DNA from: Microcella sp.
GTDB lineage: Bacteria; Actinomycetota; Actinomycetes; Actinomycetales; Microbacteriaceae
Reading direction: 5' to 3'
Assembly: GCA_020216895.1 (NCBI GenBank)
Contig: JAIWOM010000044.1
Span: forward strand, 1-9,340
DNA length: 9,340 nt
In this document: positions 6,741 through 9,340 of the stretch, in pieces
How the letters are laid out: every line of letters begins with the position of its first letter
Position numbering within the stretch: position 1 is the stretch's first letter
Translations under genes and position numbers: made by a program
Notes under the pieces: model-generated
Told to the model about the DNA's origin: nothing
Database searches by the model: none
What the model saw: the letters and a program-made list of their open reading frames with translations, nothing else

Positions 6741-7589
6741 CTAGAGGGTCGGGTCGACCGCTGCGGCGCGGTCAGGCGGCGAGGCAGCATCCGTCCACAT
6801 CTGAGTGTGCCGTCGGGCGAAGTCGAGCGTCTCGCGCAGCCAGTCGACGCGCTGCTCGTCATTTCTGCCGCACGCCCGCGAGTTGATCTCGGCGATGATG
6901 GTGCCGTCGAAGCCTTGGCGGGTGAGAAGAGCGAGAACCTCGGCGACCGGCTGGGCTCCGCGCCCCGGAACCAGGTGCTCGTCGAGCACCATCGCGTTCG
7001 GTTCGGTCGCCGAGCCGTCGCACAAGTGGACGTGCCGCAACCGGTCTCCCCACAGATCGGCGAGGTCGAGAGCGCTCACCCCGGCGAGCGCGGCGTGCGA
7101 CAAGTCGAGGGTGAGGGCCGCGATGTCGAGGTTTCCCGGATTCCAGTCGGGGGCATAGGCCTGGGCGTCACGCCCGCGCACCGTGACCGGGAACATGTTC
7201 TCGACCGCAATCGTGATGCCGCTCGCGGCCTGCAGGGTTGCCACCATGTCGACGAGGCCAGCGGCCGTGCGTCGTTGCCAGCGGTACGGCGGGTGCATGA
7301 CGACGGTGCTCGCCCCGCCCTCGCGGGCAAGCGCGATACTGCGTTCAAGTTTGACGCGGGGGTTGCGGCCGAACACGAAGGTGCTGAAGAACAGCACGGG
7401 GGCGTGGATGCTGAGCACGGGCATCCGATACCGCTCGCTGAGCGCGCCGATGACGCGGGGGTCGTGCGTGTCGCGGTCGCTCGTGATCATGATCTCGATG
7501 CCGTCGAAGCCGGCGTCGGCGGCCAGGCGGAAGGCGTCGTGCAGGCGCCGCGGCAGCACGCTCGTCGTACCCATTCCGATGGGGATCAC
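6741..7589 (-). CDS. Sugar phosphate isomerase/epimerase-like TIM-barrel protein (AP endonuclease 2 fold)
   Basis: This 282-residue protein has the xylose isomerase-like/AP endonuclease 2 barrel. Candidate metal and active-site residues follow the barrel strands: E32 (GIEIM), H62 (SIHAP), H99 (VMHPP), E130 (AVENM), D162 and H165 (LDLSH), H188 (HVHLCDG), H205 and E234 (IIAEIN). Members act as sugar isomerases or epimerases, and many are unassigned. It is cytosolic, with no signal peptide. I chose the GTG at 7589 because the family motif VIPIGMGTTSV starts there and a TANNNT box lies six bases upstream. The open frame continues to 7793, but that part lies opposite the start of otsA and is unconserved in character. 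The gene ends six bases from the PucR-family stop, tail to tail, and is divergent from otsA. Its GC content (about 72% in one line) resembles the trehalose genes rather than the central operon. A link to trehalose metabolism is unproven. Confidence 0.87.
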   Translation of the reverse strand: MIPIGMGTTSVLPRRLHDAFRLAADAGFDGIEIMITSDRDTHDPRVIGALSERYRMPVLSIHAPVLFFSTFVFGRNPRVKLERSIALAREGGASTVVMHPPYRWQRRTAAGLVDMVATLQAASGITIAVENMFPVTVRGRDAQAYAPDWNPGNLDIAALTLDLSHAALAGVSALDLADLWGDRLRHVHLCDGSATEPNAMVLDEHLVPGRGAQPVAEVLALLTRQGFDGTIIAEINSRACGRNDEQRVDWLRETLDFARRHTQMWTDAASPPDRAAAVDPTL

Positions 7590-7601
7590 GTCGTCACTGT
7601 A
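7587..7601 (-). promoter_or_regulatory. Leaderless-type -10 box of the isomerase-like gene
   Basis: On the minus strand TACAGT (7601-7596) is followed by six bases and then GTG at 7589-7587, with no Shine-Dalgarno match. This is the spacing expected if transcription begins on the start codon. It is the second such arrangement in the window and supports GTG as the true start. Confidence 0.5.
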
Positions 7602-7716
7602 CGGCGATGGCGCCGTGGCGGGCCGGAGCGCCGGGTGAACGCGGTCTGAAGGGCGGTGAAATCTCCGGCTGGTACCGTGGCCGGTGCCGGACTGCCCCGC
7701 ACCGACGATCCCCCAC

Positions 7717-7723
7717 GAGGAGA
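7717..7723 (+). promoter_or_regulatory. Probable ribosome binding site of otsA
   Basis: GAGGAGA lies twelve bases before the ATG at 7736, a longer spacing than ideal but the only purine-rich match nearby. The rest of the 7590-7735 gap holds a weak TACCGT box at 7673-7678 inside a 5-bp inverted repeat (CCGGC at 7665-7669 with GCCGG at 7680-7684). No convincing otsA promoter is seen. Confidence 0.45.
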
Positions 7724-7735
7724 CGCACGAGCGCC

Positions 7736-9226
7736 ATGACCGACCCGCACCCCACCGCTTCGCACGGCACCGCTTCGCACGGCACCGCACCACATGGCAC
7801 CGACGCGCGCCGCTACGACTTCATCGTCGTGAGCAACCGCCTGCCCGTCGACCGCCGCACCGCTCCCGACGGCTCGACCGTGTGGGCGCGCTCGCCCGGC
7901 GGGCTCGTGACCGCGCTCGAGCCCGTCATGGCCGCGGCCGACGGCGCCTGGGTCGGCTGGGCCGGCGCGCCGGATGCCGAGCTCGACCCGTTCGACGTCG
8001 ACGGCACCCGGCTCGTGCCGGTGCCGCTCAGCGCGCTCGAGCTCGAGCGCTACTACGAGGGCTTCAGCAACGACACGCTGTGGCCGCTGTACCACGATGT
8101 CATCGCCGCCCCGAGCTTCCACCGTGAGTGGTGGGAGGCCTACACGACCGTCAACCAGCGCTTCGCCGACGCCGCCGCCCGCATCGCCGCGCCGGGCGCA
8201 ACGGTCTGGGTGCACGACTACCAGCTGCAGCTCGTGCCGCGCCTGCTGCGCGAGCAGCGCCCCGATCTGACGATCGGCTACTTCCACCACATCCCCTTCC
8301 CGCCGTACGGCATCTACGCGCAGCTGCCGTGGCGCCGCCAGGTGGTCGAGGGGCTGCTCGGGGCTGACGTGATCGGCTTCCAGCGCGTGGCCGATGCGGG
8401 CAACTTCTCGCGTGCGGTGCGGCGGCTGTTCGGCTACGCGGCGAAGAGTCCCGAGATCCGCGTGCCCGACGGGCAGGGGGGCCACCGCGCTGTCGTGGCC
8501 AAGGCCTTCCCGATCTCGATCGATGTCGAGAGCTTCGAGGAGATCGCGCGGCGCCCGGAGGTGCAGGAGCGCGCGCGGCAGATCCGCGCCGACCTCGGCG
8601 ACCCCGACACGATCTTCCTCGGCGTCGACCGCCTCGACTACACGAAGGGCATCCGGCATCGCCTGAAGGCGTTCGGCGAGCTGCTCGGCGAGGGTCGGCT
8701 GCGGGTCGGCGACGCGGTGCTCGTGCAGGTGGCCAGCCCGAGTCGCGAGCGGGTCGAGGCCTACATGCAGCTGCGCGACGAGATCGAGCTCACGGTCGGT
8801 CGGCTGAACGGCACCTACGCCACCATCAGCCACAGCGCCGTGTCGTACCTGCACCACGGCTACCCGCGCGAGGAGATGGTGGCGCTCTACCTCGCCGCCG
8901 ACGTCATGCTCGTCACGGCTCTGCGCGACGGCATGAACCTGGTGGCGAAGGAGTACGTCGCCTGCCGGCTCGACGTCGATGGTGTGCTCGTGCTCAGCGA
9001 GTTCGCCGGCGCGGCCGACGAGCTCAAGAACGCGCTGCTGGTGAACCCGCACGACATCGACGGGCTGAAGGAGGCCATGGTGGCGGCCGCCCGCATGCCC
9101 CGTCGCGAGCGCACGACCCGGATGCGCGCCCTGCGCCGCCGCGTGCGCGACAACGACGTGGCGCGCTGGTCGAGCACCTTCCTCGACACTCTGCGGCACG
9201 CGAGCCACCACTCGAGCGCCCGATGA
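7736..9226 (+). CDS. otsA: Trehalose-6-phosphate synthase (OtsA, GT20)
   Basis: This enzyme joins glucose from a nucleotide sugar (UDP- or GDP-glucose) to glucose 6-phosphate, giving trehalose 6-phosphate, a step in osmotic and stress protection. The 496 residues carry all GT20 landmarks: SNRLPV (R35), the GGL loop (55-57), HDYQLQLVP (D161), YFHHIPFPP (H185), VDRLDYTKG (R299 and K304) and [11 protein letters not shown] (D398 and E406). R299/K304 and D398/E406 keep the same spacing as R262/K267 and D361/E369 of E. coli OtsA, so the enzyme should be active. The ATG at 7736 is preferred over the in-frame ATG at 7607 because GAGGAGA precedes it and the intervening 43 residues look like untranslated leader. 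The first 22 residues are an unusual His/Thr/Ser-rich repeat before the catalytic domain. The stop overlaps otsB as ATGA, indicating coupled translation. Confidence 0.96.
   Translation: MTDPHPTASHGTASHGTAPHGTDARRYDFIVVSNRLPVDRRTAPDGSTVWARSPGGLVTALEPVMAAADGAWVGWAGAPDAELDPFDVDGTRLVPVPLSALELERYYEGFSNDTLWPLYHDVIAAPSFHREWWEAYTTVNQRFADAAARIAAPGATVWVHDYQLQLVPRLLREQRPDLTIGYFHHIPFPPYGIYAQLPWRRQVVEGLLGADVIGFQRVADAGNFSRAVRRLFGYAAKSPEIRVPDGQGGHRAVVAKAFPISIDVESFEEIARRPEVQERARQIRADLGDPDTIFLGVDRLDYTKGIRHRLKAFGELLGEGRLRVGDAVLVQVASPSRERVEAYMQLRDEIELTVGRLNGTYATISHSAVSYLHHGYPREEMVALYLAADVMLVTALRDGMNLVAKEYVACRLDVDGVLVLSEFAGAADELKNALLVNPHDIDGLKEAMVAAARMPRRERTTRMRALRRRVRDNDVARWSSTFLDTLRHASHHSSAR
7754..7798 (+). 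repeat. 15-bp tandem repeat in the 5' end of otsA
   Basis: Two identical 15-base units (7754-7768 and 7769-7783) are followed by a third, degenerate copy (7784-7798). They encode [10 protein letters not shown] and TAPHG in the N-terminal tail of OtsA. Because the unit is a multiple of three, gain or loss of copies would keep the frame. Confidence 0.9.
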
Positions 9227-9340
9227 CGGCACCCTCGGCGCCGGACATCGACCCGGAGCTGCGGGCCGCGATCACCCGCGTCGCGGGGGTCGACCGCCTG
9301 CTGGTCGCCCTCGACTTCGACGGCACGCTGGCGCCCGAGG
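9223..9340 (+). CDS. otsB: Trehalose-6-phosphate phosphatase (OtsB), 3' end outside window
   Basis: The ATG at 9223 overlaps the otsA stop as ATGA, and the frame stays open to the window edge, giving 39 residues. After a helical N-terminus comes [13 protein letters not shown], the first HAD-phosphatase motif, with D31 as the expected nucleophile and D33 as the acid/base. Together with its position directly after otsA, this identifies OtsB, which dephosphorylates trehalose 6-phosphate to trehalose. Later HAD motifs lie beyond the window. The tight coupling should keep synthase and phosphatase levels matched. Confidence 0.9.
   Translation, partial: MTAPSAPDIDPELRAAITRVAGVDRLLVALDFDGTLAPE

Noticed and set aside
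6756..6773. Hairpin GACCGC/GCGGTC as terminator of the PucR-family gene
   Set aside because: The stem is only 6 bp, lies within the isomerase coding sequence and has no following T-run, so it is not listed as a feature.
7607..7735. Longer N-terminus of OtsA from 7607
   Set aside because: The extension is Arg-rich, unlike GT20 proteins, and would begin only 18 bases from the divergent isomerase start. The ATG at 7736 has a purine-rich site upstream.
7586..9232. A 548-codon open frame on the minus strand covering otsA
   Set aside because: It lies exactly opposite a fully conserved OtsA; long antisense frames are common in GC-rich genes because of third-position bias. Its product has no recognisable domain.

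Overview
The window is high-GC DNA from an actinomycete, most likely a member of the Microbacteriaceae. Four things point there: GC content of roughly 70% or more in the flanks, an otsA-otsB trehalose pair next to a sugar phosphate isomerase/epimerase-like gene, GntR/FCD and PucR regulators, and start codons placed directly after a TANNNT box (leaderless-type promoters). The genus assignment is inference.

Layout from left to right. (1) Positions 1-351, + strand: the C-terminal ligand-binding (FCD) part of a GntR/FadR-type regulator, cut by the window edge. (2) Positions 370-5218, - strand: a tight five-gene operon, read right to left. It encodes an APC-superfamily amino acid/amine permease, two different short-chain dehydrogenases, an agmatinase-family ureohydrolase and a NodB-fold hydrolase of the polysaccharide deacetylase family. 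Junctions overlap by 4, 1 and 4 bases; the only gap (25 bases, before the ureohydrolase) contains a good ribosome binding site. (3) Positions 5219-5336: a divergent control region with a near-consensus promoter for the operon, a leaderless-type promoter for the regulator, and a symmetric element between them. (4) Positions 5337-6734, + strand: a PucR-family regulator. (5) Positions 6741-7589, - strand: a TIM-barrel sugar phosphate isomerase/epimerase-like protein. (6) Positions 7736-9226, + strand: OtsA (trehalose-6-phosphate synthase), followed with an ATGA overlap by the start of OtsB (trehalose-6-phosphate phosphatase), which runs off the right edge.

The central block (about 352-6735) reads as a self-contained, regulated catabolic unit. 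The permease imports a compound. The NodB-fold enzyme, which has no signal peptide and resembles the cytoplasmic cyclic-amide hydrolase branch, could open a ring or cleave an amide. The SDRs could oxidise a hydroxyl group, and the ureohydrolase would release urea from a guanidino intermediate. The divergent PucR protein probably senses the substrate. The substrate cannot be read from sequence; a cyclic or hydroxylated guanidino/ureido nitrogen compound, or a guanidino acid giving an amino acid plus urea, is the leading guess. The block is visibly less GC-rich than both flanks and contains TTA leucine codons, which fits acquisition as a unit. I found no tRNA, rRNA, insertion sequence or CRISPR array. 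No gene-free stretch exceeds 300 bases; the longest is the 146-base gap between the isomerase-like gene and otsA.
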